Shown: positions 1 to 5,517 of the stretch, piece by piece | Position numbering within the stretch: position 1 is the stretch's first letter | How the letters are laid out: the number at the start of each line of letters is the position of its first letter | Assembly: GCA_028687205.1 (NCBI GenBank) | Contig: JAQUAP010000068.1 | Coordinates: forward strand, 1 to 5,517 | Source: Candidatus Omnitrophota bacterium | GTDB taxonomy: Bacteria > Omnitrophota > Gorgyraeia > Gygaellales > Profunditerraquicolaceae | Reading direction: 5' to 3' | Length of the DNA stretch: 5,517 nt | Made by a program: the position numbers and the translations under genes | The notes under the pieces: generated by a model | Told to the model about the DNA's origin: nothing | What the model saw: only the letters and a program-made list of their open reading frames with translations | Database searches by the model: none

Positions 1-2
1 AT

Positions 3-404
3 ACCAAAAAGAGCAGGATTTATCCCTGCCTGCCGGAATATTTTAACAGCCAGGGGCGCGGGATGTATTCATACCTGACCGGCTCAGCCAGCTGGTTTAT
101 CCTGACCCTCATAACGCAGGCTTTTGGCGTGCGGGGAGAGAACGGTGATTTATTGGTTGAACCAAAATTAACGCTTGAGCAGTTTGGCAAGCAACCTACT
201 ATCAGTATCAACAGGCCTTTTGCCGGAGTTAAAATACAGGTCAATATCTCCAATCCTAAGAGATTGGCTTATGGTAAATACAGGCTAGCAAAAGCCTCTT
301 TAAATTCCAGGCCTTTACCAGCAGTAGATGCCCGCCGCATTCTCATCAAGCGTAAGGCCTTGCTGCGTAAACCCCTGAATATAATAAATATTCTTTTATC
401 CTAA
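3..404 (+). CDS. GH94-family glycoside phosphorylase-like protein, C-terminal fragment (5' end outside window)
   Basis: The frame is open from the window's left edge, so the 133 residues seen are the C-terminal part of a larger protein; the ATG at 63 is internal, because recognisable family sequence precedes it (YPCLPEYFNSQGRGMY, from about residue 7). The segment contains YLTGSASW (residues 24-31) and FGVRGENGDLLVEPKL (41-56), the signature of the C-terminal part of glycoside hydrolase family 94 (cellobiose and chitobiose phosphorylases and the GH94 domain of cyclic beta-glucan synthases). In characterised GH94 phosphorylases the Thr-Gly of this motif contacts phosphate. Residues 57-133 fit the beta-rich C-terminal tail. 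The catalytic Asp lies upstream of the window. Family members phosphorolyse beta-linked disaccharides to sugar 1-phosphates; substrate and total length cannot be judged here. The last 4 bases overlap the end of the convergent membrane-TPR gene. Confidence 0.85.
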   Translation, partial: TKKSRIYPCLPEYFNSQGRGMYSYLTGSASWFILTLITQAFGVRGENGDLLVEPKLTLEQFGKQPTISINRPFAGVKIQVNISNPKRLAYGKYRLAKASLNSRPLPAVDARRILIKRKALLRKPLNIINILLS

Positions 405-2020
405 GGAAGGTTATTAAGCCGCAGTTTCTTTAAGAGCTTTTTTGCTTCAGCTAAGCCCGGATAAATTTCCAGGGCTTTCTGCAAATAATCCGCCGCTTTC
501 CCTTTTTCTCCCATAACCAGATAAAGTTTACCCAGCGCCAGGTACGAGTAGTAAAAACGGTTATCCATTGCAATTGCCTTCAGGTATTCTTCTTCCGCTA
601 AATCGTATTTACCCAGGCTGGCGTAAGCGTTAGCCAGGTTATGGTGGCTTTGGGGATAGCTGTCTTCCAGCGCTATTGCCCTGGAGTAGCCTTCTATCGC
701 CTCCTGGTACCTGCCTTTCTCCGCTAAGGCAATAGCCAGGTTGTTCCAGGTCTTTGCCGAGCCGGATTCATAACGCAAGATAAACCTGGAAAGCGTTTCT
801 GTATCCTTCCAGTAGTTATTACGCGCAATACTGATGATGCTGAATATGGTTACCCCTGCTGCCAGCAGCAGATAAGCAATCTTTTGCACGGATTTTTTCC
901 GCAGCAAGCTCGCCAGGCTAAGGAGTATTCCTGCCGCAGGCACATAAAACCAGTGGTCCCAGGCCAGGGCATTAATCATCACCGCCAGGTTGCTCATCGG
1001 CAGGTAGCTGAAGAAGAACCAGAATATGCCAAAGGAGAAGATGGGGTTTTTCTTCCTGAGAACGACAGCCAGCGCGATTAAGAGGGTTAGGACTGAAAAA
1101 GACCAGAAGACCTGCGGAGCAAAGAAGCTAGTGAAGATTGGCCAGGATTTTTCAGGATGCAGGCCTATAGGCAGGAAGATTATCGTCAGGCCGCGCCCGA
1201 CTACGCTAAAAAAGGTATAGAGCCGGAAAGAAAAATTCTGCGTAAATATATTTGCGCTGTTATAGAAATTCAGGGTATTTTCAAAATTAAGCAGAGTCAG
1301 GCGCAGGGCGATATAAATAAACGCCAGCAGCCAGAATGGCGCATGCAGCAGAAGAAGCCGCTTTAATCTTAGCTTTTTTAAGCTGCCGGCATGCATGCAG
1401 GCGATATGCATTCCGAGGACGAGGCCGGGAAAGACAACCGCGCTTTCTTTAGAGAATAGAGAAAGGATAAAACTCATCAGGCAAACAATATACCACCTGA
1501 TTTTATTCCCGCCCGCAAAATTTAAAAAAGCAAGGATGCCCGCCAGCATCCAGAACAGGTATGCGGGGCTGCCTAATCCCGTAGCCCCGACAATTTCTTC
1601 GTTATGTATGGGAAGGCTGGCCCAGAGAAGCGCTGTTAAAACGATGATGGGCAGGGAAACTGCCGGATAAAGGAGCCTTAAAAAGACAAGGTATATCAGG
1701 AGGCCGCATAAGCTGTGGAAGAGTATGGAGGCGAGGTGAAAGGGCGCGGGCTTGATGCCGATAGTCTTGGCGATTATGCCGTAAGTAAGGAGCTGGAAAG
1801 GCCGGTAATAGTTGGAGGTTACGCCTGAGCCCGCCTTAAAATTCTGCGTAAAGAATTTATAGAAGTCGCCCGCATCCCTGAGGTAGGCGTTGCGCAGGAT
1901 GATCTCCTCGTCATCTCCGGCCAGAAACCCGTTATGGACGGAATTCAGGTACGTAACAAAAGGAGCAAGAAAAACCAGTAGGCCGCAAACCATTAGAATT
2001 ATTTTTTTATTCCGCTGCAT
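401..2020 (-). CDS. Polytopic membrane protein with GT-C/TMTC-like architecture and C-terminal TPR repeats
   Basis: A 539-residue protein. Residues 7-25 form a first membrane segment, followed by an acidic GDDEE motif (35-39) in the first extracytoplasmic loop, where GT-C glycosyltransferases carry catalytic acids. Further hydrophobic segments (about 10-12 in all) run to about residue 398. Landmarks shared with bacterial TMTC/PMT-like proteins are NYYRP (70-74), FHLASILFHSL (94-104), LPIHNEE (136-142), FSKES (189-193), LPIGL (283-287) and DHWFYVP (355-361). Residues about 422-523 form three TPR units (WNNLAIALAEKGRYQEAI and two further copies) plus a partial helix, probably outside the membrane. 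By family analogy it may transfer sugar from a lipid-linked donor to protein or glycan; the activity is inferred only. The ATG at 2020 is backed by GGAG 8 nt upstream and by a promoter with a short leader. It is divergent from purB and convergent with the GH94 gene, so it is probably monocistronic here. Confidence 0.85.
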   Translation of the reverse strand: MQRNKKIILMVCGLLVFLAPFVTYLNSVHNGFLAGDDEEIILRNAYLRDAGDFYKFFTQNFKAGSGVTSNYYRPFQLLTYGIIAKTIGIKPAPFHLASILFHSLCGLLIYLVFLRLLYPAVSLPIIVLTALLWASLPIHNEEIVGATGLGSPAYLFWMLAGILAFLNFAGGNKIRWYIVCLMSFILSLFSKESAVVFPGLVLGMHIACMHAGSLKKLRLKRLLLLHAPFWLLAFIYIALRLTLLNFENTLNFYNSANIFTQNFSFRLYTFFSVVGRGLTIIFLPIGLHPEKSWPIFTSFFAPQVFWSFSVLTLLIALAVVLRKKNPIFSFGIFWFFFSYLPMSNLAVMINALAWDHWFYVPAAGILLSLASLLRKKSVQKIAYLLLAAGVTIFSIISIARNNYWKDTETLSRFILRYESGSAKTWNNLAIALAEKGRYQEAIEGYSRAIALEDSYPQSHHNLANAYASLGKYDLAEEEYLKAIAMDNRFYYSYLALGKLYLVMGEKGKAADYLQKALEIYPGLAEAKKLLKKLRLNNLP

Positions 2021-2028
2021 AAATCTCT

Positions 2029-2032
2029 CTCC
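2029..2032 (-). promoter_or_regulatory. Ribosome binding site of the membrane-TPR gene
   Basis: On the minus strand GGAG (within GGAGAGAGATTT) lies 8 nt before the ATG at 2020. This supports that start codon, and no competing in-frame upstream start has a comparable signal within the short leader. Confidence 0.75.
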
Positions 2033-2052
2033 AGTCGTTTTCCCTTGAAAAT

Positions 2053-2081
2053 ATTATAGCTAAACCAGGCGCTTTTAGCAA
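2053..2081 (-). promoter_or_regulatory. Sigma70-type promoter of the membrane-TPR gene
   Basis: Reading the minus strand, the -35 is TTGCTA (2081-2076, 4 of 6 consensus), then a 17-nt spacer, then a perfect TATAAT -10 (2058-2053). Transcription would start near 2046, giving a leader of about 25 nt with the Shine-Dalgarno inside it. No terminator or riboswitch fits in so short a leader. This is predicted from consensus only. Confidence 0.7.
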
Positions 2082-2102
2082 TAAGATACCGCCATTTTTT
2101 TT

Positions 2103-2120
2103 ATTTGCCAAAAGGCAAAT
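2103..2120. repeat. Perfect inverted repeat over the purB promoter (possible operator)
   Basis: ATTTGCC (2103-2109), a 4-nt AAAA centre, then GGCAAAT (2114-2120): 7-bp perfect arms. It covers the whole purB -35 and about half of the spacer to the -10, a position where a bound dimeric repressor would block RNA polymerase. A T-run (2120-2124) follows, so it also looks superficially like a weak terminator. However, it lies upstream of both divergent genes, where no transcript needs ending. It does not match the ACGCAAACGTTTGCGT-like PurR operator of enteric bacteria. An operator role is inferred from position and symmetry only. Confidence 0.5.
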
Positions 2121-2132
2121 TTTTGCTATAAT
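2105..2132 (+). promoter_or_regulatory. Sigma70-type promoter of purB, with extended -10
   Basis: The -35 is TTGCCA (2105-2110, 5 of 6 consensus), followed by a 16-nt spacer and a perfect TATAAT (2127-2132). TGC immediately precedes the -10, giving the extended TGnTATAAT form. A T-rich tract (2094-2106) just upstream could act as an UP-like element. The predicted start is near 2139, about 25 nt before the purB ATG, so the transcript has no room for a purine riboswitch or attenuator. This is one of the strongest promoter matches possible by eye. Confidence 0.8.
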
Positions 2133-2147
2133 ACACTCCTCATTGCA

Positions 2148-2153
2148 AGGGAG
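2148..2153 (+). promoter_or_regulatory. Ribosome binding site selecting the purB ATG
   Basis: AGGGAG ends 10 nt before the ATG at 2164. An in-frame TTG at 2143 would add 7 residues (MQGRKAY), but it lies within a few bases of the predicted transcription start and has no upstream Shine-Dalgarno. The family's N-terminus also begins MIERYS, so the ATG at 2164 is chosen. Confidence 0.7.
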
Positions 2154-2163
2154 AAAAGCTTAC

Positions 2164-3459
2164 ATGATTGAACGTTACAGCCTACCGAAAATGAGCAGTA
2201 TCTGGCAGGAGGAGTTTAAGTTTAAGACCATGCTTGCCATTGAGCTGCTCGCCTTAGAAGCCCTCGCCAAACAAAAGAAAGTCCCCCAAGATGCAGTCAG
2301 AAGAATAAGACGAAAAGCCAGGTTTAATTTACCCCGCATCAAAAAAATTGAAGAGAAGACACAACATGATGTTGTGGCATTTGTGACCAATGTAGCCCAA
2401 TATATTGGGAAAGATGCCCAATACCTGCACGCAGGGCTCACCTCCTCCGATATCCTGGATACTACGCTGGGTGTGCAGCTTAAAGAGGCATCGGATATCT
2501 TGATTGATGACCTAAATAGGCTGCTTAAGCTGCTGGCGAAAAAAGCAAAACTCTATAAGGATACGGCTTGTATAGGCCGCACGCATGGCGTGCATGCCGA
2601 GCCGACTACCTTTGGTTTAAAACTCGCGCTCTGGTTTAGCGAAACGCGCAGGGATTTAGTGCGCCTAAAGCAGGCCAGGGACGAGGTAGCCACAGGTAAA
2701 CTCTCCGGAGCCGTAGGTACCTATTCTAATATTGAGCCGCAGGTAGAAGCCTATGTCTGCAAAAAACTTGGCCTTAAACCGGCAGCTATCTCTACGCAGA
2801 TAATACAACGGGATGTATATGCCCAATATATGGCAACCCTGGCGGTTATCGGAGCTTCTTTAGAAAAATTCGCTACCGAACTGCGCCATCTGCAGCGCAC
2901 CGAAGTTTTGGAAGTAGAAGAGCCGTTCGCTAAAGGCCAGAAAGGTTCCAGTGCCATGCCGCATAAGCGTAATCCGGTAATCTGCGAACGTATCTGTGGT
3001 TTAGCCAGGCTCCTGCGCGGTAATGCGCAAGCGGCGCTGGAAAATGTCGCGCTCTGGCATGAGCGGGATATCTCGCACTCGTCGGTTGAAAGAATCATTA
3101 TGCCGGATTCAACTTTAGCTTTAGATTATATGCTGAATAAATTTATCCAGGTTATTGAAGGGTTAAATGTCTATCCGGAGCATATGATGGCTAATTTAAT
3201 CAAGACCCGCGGCCTGATCTTTTCGCAGCGCGTGCTCCTGGCGCTGATGGAAAAAGGGTTAAGCCGGCCCAAGGCCTATGATTTAGTGCAGCGCGCGGCG
3301 ATGTACACCTGGAAAGAAGAAATAGATTTTAAGGACGCGCTCCTGCTGGATGCCCAGGTATTAAAAATTTTAAATGAGAAAGAGCTGGACAGGATATTCG
3401 ACTTGAATTATTACCTGCGCAACGTAAATAAGATTTTTTCCCGCGTTTTCCCTAAATAG
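2164..3459 (+). CDS. purB: Adenylosuccinate lyase
   Basis: A complete 431-residue cytoplasmic enzyme, matching the length of Bacillus-type PurB (431 aa). It catalyses two fumarate-releasing steps: SAICAR to AICAR in de novo IMP synthesis, and adenylosuccinate to AMP. It belongs to the fumarase/aspartase superfamily and acts as a homotetramer. Visible landmarks are the N-terminal MIERYSLPKMSSIW, H68 in KTQHDVVAF, LTSSDILDT (92-100), the catalytic H141 in GRTHGVHAEPTTF (138-150), and the flexible-loop signature KGQKGSSAMPHKRNP (257-271) with the catalytic-base serine at 262/263. WHERDISHSSVER (298-310) and the C-terminal YYLRNV helix are also present. All expected active-site residues are there, so it should be functional. 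It starts from its own strong promoter and is followed after 129 bp by purL on the same strand, indicating a purine operon or cluster. The inverted repeat over its promoter may mediate repression. Confidence 0.97.
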   Translation: MIERYSLPKMSSIWQEEFKFKTMLAIELLALEALAKQKKVPQDAVRRIRRKARFNLPRIKKIEEKTQHDVVAFVTNVAQYIGKDAQYLHAGLTSSDILDTTLGVQLKEASDILIDDLNRLLKLLAKKAKLYKDTACIGRTHGVHAEPTTFGLKLALWFSETRRDLVRLKQARDEVATGKLSGAVGTYSNIEPQVEAYVCKKLGLKPAAISTQIIQRDVYAQYMATLAVIGASLEKFATELRHLQRTEVLEVEEPFAKGQKGSSAMPHKRNPVICERICGLARLLRGNAQAALENVALWHERDISHSSVERIIMPDSTLALDYMLNKFIQVIEGLNVYPEHMMANLIKTRGLIFSQRVLLALMEKGLSRPKAYDLVQRAAMYTWKEEIDFKDALLLDAQVLKILNEKELDRIFDLNYYLRNVNKIFSRVFPK

Positions 3460-3487
3460 AAATAAACGGTGACAGGCGCTCCAAAAG

Positions 3488-3507
3488 TATCTGCAATGGC
3501 GCAGATA
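3488..3507 (+). repeat. Hairpin in the purB-purL spacer
   Basis: TATCTGC (3488-3494) and GCAGATA (3501-3507) are perfectly complementary 7-bp arms around the loop AATGGC. The sequence that follows (ACGCAACG) is not T-rich, arguing against rho-independent termination. It could stabilise the 3' end of the purB part of a transcript or be the core palindrome of a REP-like repeat. Confidence 0.55.
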
Positions 3508-3534
3508 ACGCAACGTTCCCTACAATGGCGCAGA
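3494..3534 (+). repeat. 12-bp direct repeat pair CAATGGCGCAGA
   Basis: CAATGGCGCAGA occurs at 3494-3505 and again at 3523-3534, offset by 29 bp. The first copy supplies the loop and right arm of the hairpin. The second could pair its GCAGA with the same upstream TCTGC, giving an alternative, longer-looped fold. Flanking bases of the two copies differ, so this is not a clean tandem duplication. Confidence 0.6.
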
Positions 3535-3553
3535 GGATCGTTTAAACAAGGTC

Positions 3554-3582
3554 AATAACAATGTCAGTTATTTCGAAAGGAG
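3554..3582 (+). promoter_or_regulatory. purL ribosome binding site with a small upstream inverted repeat
   Basis: AAAGGAG (3576-3582) lies 6 nt before the ATG at 3589, a near-ideal Shine-Dalgarno that fixes the purL start. Just upstream, AATAAC (3554-3559) and GTTATT (3567-3572) form 6-bp arms with a 7-nt loop. The stem is A/T-rich and weak, and it leaves the Shine-Dalgarno itself unpaired. I see no convincing separate promoter for purL in the spacer, so read-through from purB is the simplest model. Confidence 0.65.
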
Positions 3583-3588
3583 CTTTAA

Positions 3589-5517
3589 ATGTCTGGTAAC
3601 GATATCGCCGTGACAAAAGAAGTAATCGAAAAAGAAGGCCTGACGATGGATGAGTATAATATGATTAAGAAACGCCTCGGCCGCGAAATCAACTATACGG
3701 AATTAGGCTTGTTCAGCGCGATGTGGAGCGAACACTGTTCTTATAAAAACTCAAAGCCCGTCTTAAAACTTTTTCCCACCAAGGGTAAACAGGTAATCCA
3801 GGGGCCAGGTGAAAATGCCGGAGTAGTAGATATCGGCGACGGCCTGGGCGTGGCTTTTAAAATCGAATCCCATAACCATCCTTCGGCAGTAGAACCTTAC
3901 GCAGCGTCGGCGACCGGCGGCGGCGGATGTATCCGTGATATTTTCACGATGGGCGCCAGGCCGATAGGGCTTTTAGATTCCCTGCGCCTGGGCAAATTGG
4001 ATAAGGAGAAGGTAAAATTCTTATTCAAGAATATTATCCGCGGCTTTACGGATTACGCCAATGCGGTCAAAGTCCCGGTTTTAGGCGGAGAAATATATTT
4101 TGACGAATCTTACGAAGGCAACCCTTTGGTCAATGCCATGACTGTAGGGGTACTCAAAAATAAAGAGATCGTCAAGGCCCGCGCTACCGGCGTCGGTAAT
4201 TTAGTTTTAATCGTCGGCGGCCCCACTGGCAGGGATGGCGTGGCCGGCGCAGCTTTTGCTTCTGCCGGTTTAAGTGAAGATGCCGCTAAAAAAAGTTCAG
4301 CCGTAGCTATCGGCGACCCCAAAATGGGAAAGATCTTAAGGGAGGCGTGCCTTGAGTTAATCAAGAAAAAATTAGCCCTGGGGATGCAGGATATGGGAGC
4401 TGCAGGGTTGATCTGTTCGACCGCGGAGACTTCTTATAAATCCGGTACCGGAATAGAGATTGAGATTGCTTTAGTGCCGCGCAAGGAAGAAGGAATGAAC
4501 GCTTATGAAGTGATGCTCTCTGAGTCGCAGGAGAGGATGTTGGTGATTGTTGAAAAAGATAAGCTGGACGCGGTAAAGAAGATCTTTGACAAATGGCATG
4601 TCCCGGCAGATATTATCGGCAAGGTTACCGATGATGGCATGGTCAGGGTCAGGGAAAATGGCATTGTGGTAGCCGAAGTCCCTGCCGCGGCATTAGTCGA
4701 AGCTCCGGTTTATTACCGTAAGGCTACCCGGCCAAAATACCTGGCGAAAGTAAATAAGTTGAACTTGAGCAGTATAAAGGAGCCCAAGAATTATAATGCA
4801 GCATTATTAAAACTCTTGAGCAATCCTACCATTGCCAGTAAGGGCTGGGTTTTTAAGCACGGTGACCCGAAAGTCGGTAAAAATGTGCTTTTGGGCCCGG
4901 GTTCGGATGCCGGCGTTGCTGCAGTGCCGGGGTCAAAGAAGGCCGTGGCTGCGGTTTGCGATTGTAACTCTACTTATTGCTACCTGGATCCTTTTAAGGG
5001 CGGGGAAATTGCTGTGGCGGAAGCAGCGCGCAACTTAGTCTGCAGCGGGGCCAGTCCCCTGGCGATTACCGACGGAGTAAATTACGGTAACCCCAAAAAT
5101 CCGGAGGTTTTCTGGCAATTTAAACAGACAGCTTTAGGGATCTCTAGCGCTTGCCGGGCTTTAAATACGCCGGTCGTGAGCGGCAACGTGAGTTTCAATA
5201 ATGAAAACCCCAAAGGCTCGGTTGACCCCACGCTGATTGTCGGCATGGTCGGGTTAATCAAAGACAGGGCAAAGATCATTAAGCAGTATTTTAAAAATAG
5301 CGGGGATGTAATCCTGTTGCTCGGTAAGAATAAGGAAGAATTAGGCGGAAGCGAATACTTGAAGACCCTTTATAACTTAAAGAAGGGTAAATGTCCGGCA
5401 ATTGATTTAAAGTTAGAGAAGAGCGTGCAGAAGACTGCCCTGGAGGCAATAGCCAAAGGCCTGGTGCAGTCTGCGCACGATTGTTCCGAAGGCGGTTTAG
5501 CTGTTTCTTTAGCCGAG
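3589..5517 (+). CDS. purL: Phosphoribosylformylglycinamidine synthase subunit PurL, small type (3' end outside window)
   Basis: The frame is open from the ATG at 3589 to the last base: 643 codons of an expected 720-760. PurL is the ATP-dependent synthetase subunit converting FGAR to FGAM, the fourth step of IMP synthesis. It uses ammonia delivered by the glutaminase PurQ, with PurS bridging the subunits. It shows the small-type N-terminus with NYTELGLFSAMWSEHCSYKNS (35-55; split: SEHCSYKNS has H49), GPGENAG (72-78), ESHNHPS (93-99) and RDIFTMGARP (116-125). GRDGVAGAAFAS (214-225), MQDMGAAGL (266-274) and LSESQERML (310-318) follow. The second half repeats the fold with LGPGSDAG (435-442), CSGASPLAITDG (485-496), SGNVSF (531-536) and HDCSEGGLAVS (630-640). 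No frameshift is seen. The glycine-rich segment after EPY reads AASATGGGGCIRD rather than the usual QGAATGVGGIIRD. It follows purB after 129 bp. Confidence 0.96.
   Translation, partial: MSGNDIAVTKEVIEKEGLTMDEYNMIKKRLGREINYTELGLFSAMWSEHCSYKNSKPVLKLFPTKGKQVIQGPGENAGVVDIGDGLGVAFKIESHNHPSAVEPYAASATGGGGCIRDIFTMGARPIGLLDSLRLGKLDKEKVKFLFKNIIRGFTDYANAVKVPVLGGEIYFDESYEGNPLVNAMTVGVLKNKEIVKARATGVGNLVLIVGGPTGRDGVAGAAFASAGLSEDAAKKSSAVAIGDPKMGKILREACLELIKKKLALGMQDMGAAGLICSTAETSYKSGTGIEIEIALVPRKEEGMNAYEVMLSESQERMLVIVEKDKLDAVKKIFDKWHVPADIIGKVTDDGMVRVRENGIVVAEVPAAALVEAPVYYRKATRPKYLAKVNKLNLSSIKEPKNYNAALLKLLSNPTIASKGWVFKHGDPKVGKNVLLGPGSDAGVAAVPGSKKAVAAVCDCNSTYCYLDPFKGGEIAVAEAARNLVCSGASPLAITDGVNYGNPKNPEVFWQFKQTALGISSACRALNTPVVSGNVSFNNENPKGSVDPTLIVGMVGLIKDRAKIIKQYFKNSGDVILLLGKNKEELGGSEYLKTLYNLKKGKCPAIDLKLEKSVQKTALEAIAKGLVQSAHDCSEGGLAVSLAE

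Larger units (their letters stand above)
3463..3544. repeat. Structured intergenic element between purB and purL (REP-like candidate)
   Basis: This segment is bounded by 6-bp inverted ends, TAAACG (3463-3468) and CGTTTA (3539-3544). It includes GGTGACAGGCGCTCC (3468/3469-3482), similar to the GGTGACAGGCACC-type motifs I associate with REP-like intergenic repeats in some uncultivated lineages. Inside lie a 7-bp hairpin and two copies of a 12-bp direct repeat. It has no coding potential. No T-run follows the hairpin, so it is not an intrinsic terminator. Whether it recurs in the genome cannot be seen from one copy. It could equally be a local RNA structure modulating purL expression. Confidence 0.4.

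Noticed and set aside
20..253. Minus-strand open frame of 77 codons
   Set aside because: Antisense to clearly recognisable GH94 coding sequence, with no family resemblance.
250..267. Inverted repeat CCAATC-CTAAGA-GATTGG
   Set aside because: It lies inside GH94 coding sequence, has short arms and no T-run, so it is likely chance; it does not serve as a terminator for either convergent gene.
282..297. Short hairpin AGGCT...AGCCT followed by a few T residues
   Set aside because: The arms are only 5 bp and lie inside GH94 coding sequence more than 100 bp before its stop; no useful T-run is present on the strand leading away from the minus-strand gene.
884..1670. Several overlapping plus-strand open frames (884-1081, 1026-1220, 1157-1366, 1395-1670)
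   Set aside because: They lie antisense to the membrane-TPR gene, resemble no protein family, overlap one another, and lack ribosome binding sites.
2143..2163. TTG start extending PurB by 7 residues
   Set aside because: It is too close to the predicted transcription start, has no Shine-Dalgarno, and the known family N-terminus matches the ATG at 2164.
2175..3098. Minus-strand open frames at 2175-2441 and 2751-3098
   Set aside because: Shadows of purB; the plus-strand frame carries all the conserved motifs.
3488..3507. Rho-independent terminator after purB
   Set aside because: The hairpin is real, but the sequence after it is ACGCAACGTTCCC, without the required T-run.
3561..3599. Tiny open frame of 12 codons (MSVISKGALNVW) overlapping the purL start in another frame
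   Set aside because: It has no clear ribosome binding site and runs through purL's own Shine-Dalgarno. A chance leader-like frame is the simplest reading, and it holds no repeated regulatory codons.
4110..5279. Open frames at 4110-4364 (-), 4832-5038 (+) and 5082-5279 (-)
   Set aside because: They lie within the uninterrupted purL frame and show no independent evidence of coding.

Overview
This 5.5 kb window carries four protein-coding genes and reads as ordinary bacterial chromosome. I see no CRISPR array, rRNA, tRNA, integrase or intact insertion sequence. The gene content (a GH94-type carbohydrate phosphorylase, a polytopic GT-C-like membrane protein with C-terminal TPRs, Bacillus-like PurB and small-type PurL) and the mid-range base composition suit an uncultivated Gram-negative lineage such as Omnitrophota or another PVC/delta-like phylum. 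That placement is a low-confidence inference; no marker gene settles it.

Layout, left to right. Positions 3-404 (+) hold the C-terminal end of a GH94 family protein that begins outside the window. It meets, tail to tail, a 539-residue membrane-TPR protein on the minus strand (401-2020); the two stop codons share bases, so there is no intergenic space. Positions 2021-2163 are a compact divergent promoter region. It has a perfect TATAAT for the minus-strand gene, and a perfect extended -10 for purB whose -35 and spacer are covered by a perfect inverted repeat. purB (2164-3459, complete) and purL (3589 to the right edge, about 643 codons present, 3' end missing) follow on the plus strand.

The two left-hand genes suggest carbohydrate or glycan metabolism at the cell envelope. 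The two right-hand genes are de novo purine synthesis: PurL performs the FGAR to FGAM step, and PurB acts at the SAICAR and adenylosuccinate cleavage steps. The PurL is the short type that needs PurS and PurQ as separate subunits, and neither gene lies in this window.

The least explained DNA is the 129 bp gap between purB and purL. It contains a hairpin, a 12-bp direct repeat, a GGTGACAGGCGCTCC segment resembling REP-type intergenic repeats, and 6-bp inverted ends. It is the best candidate here for a dispersed repeat or small non-coding element. I found no convincing new biological system.
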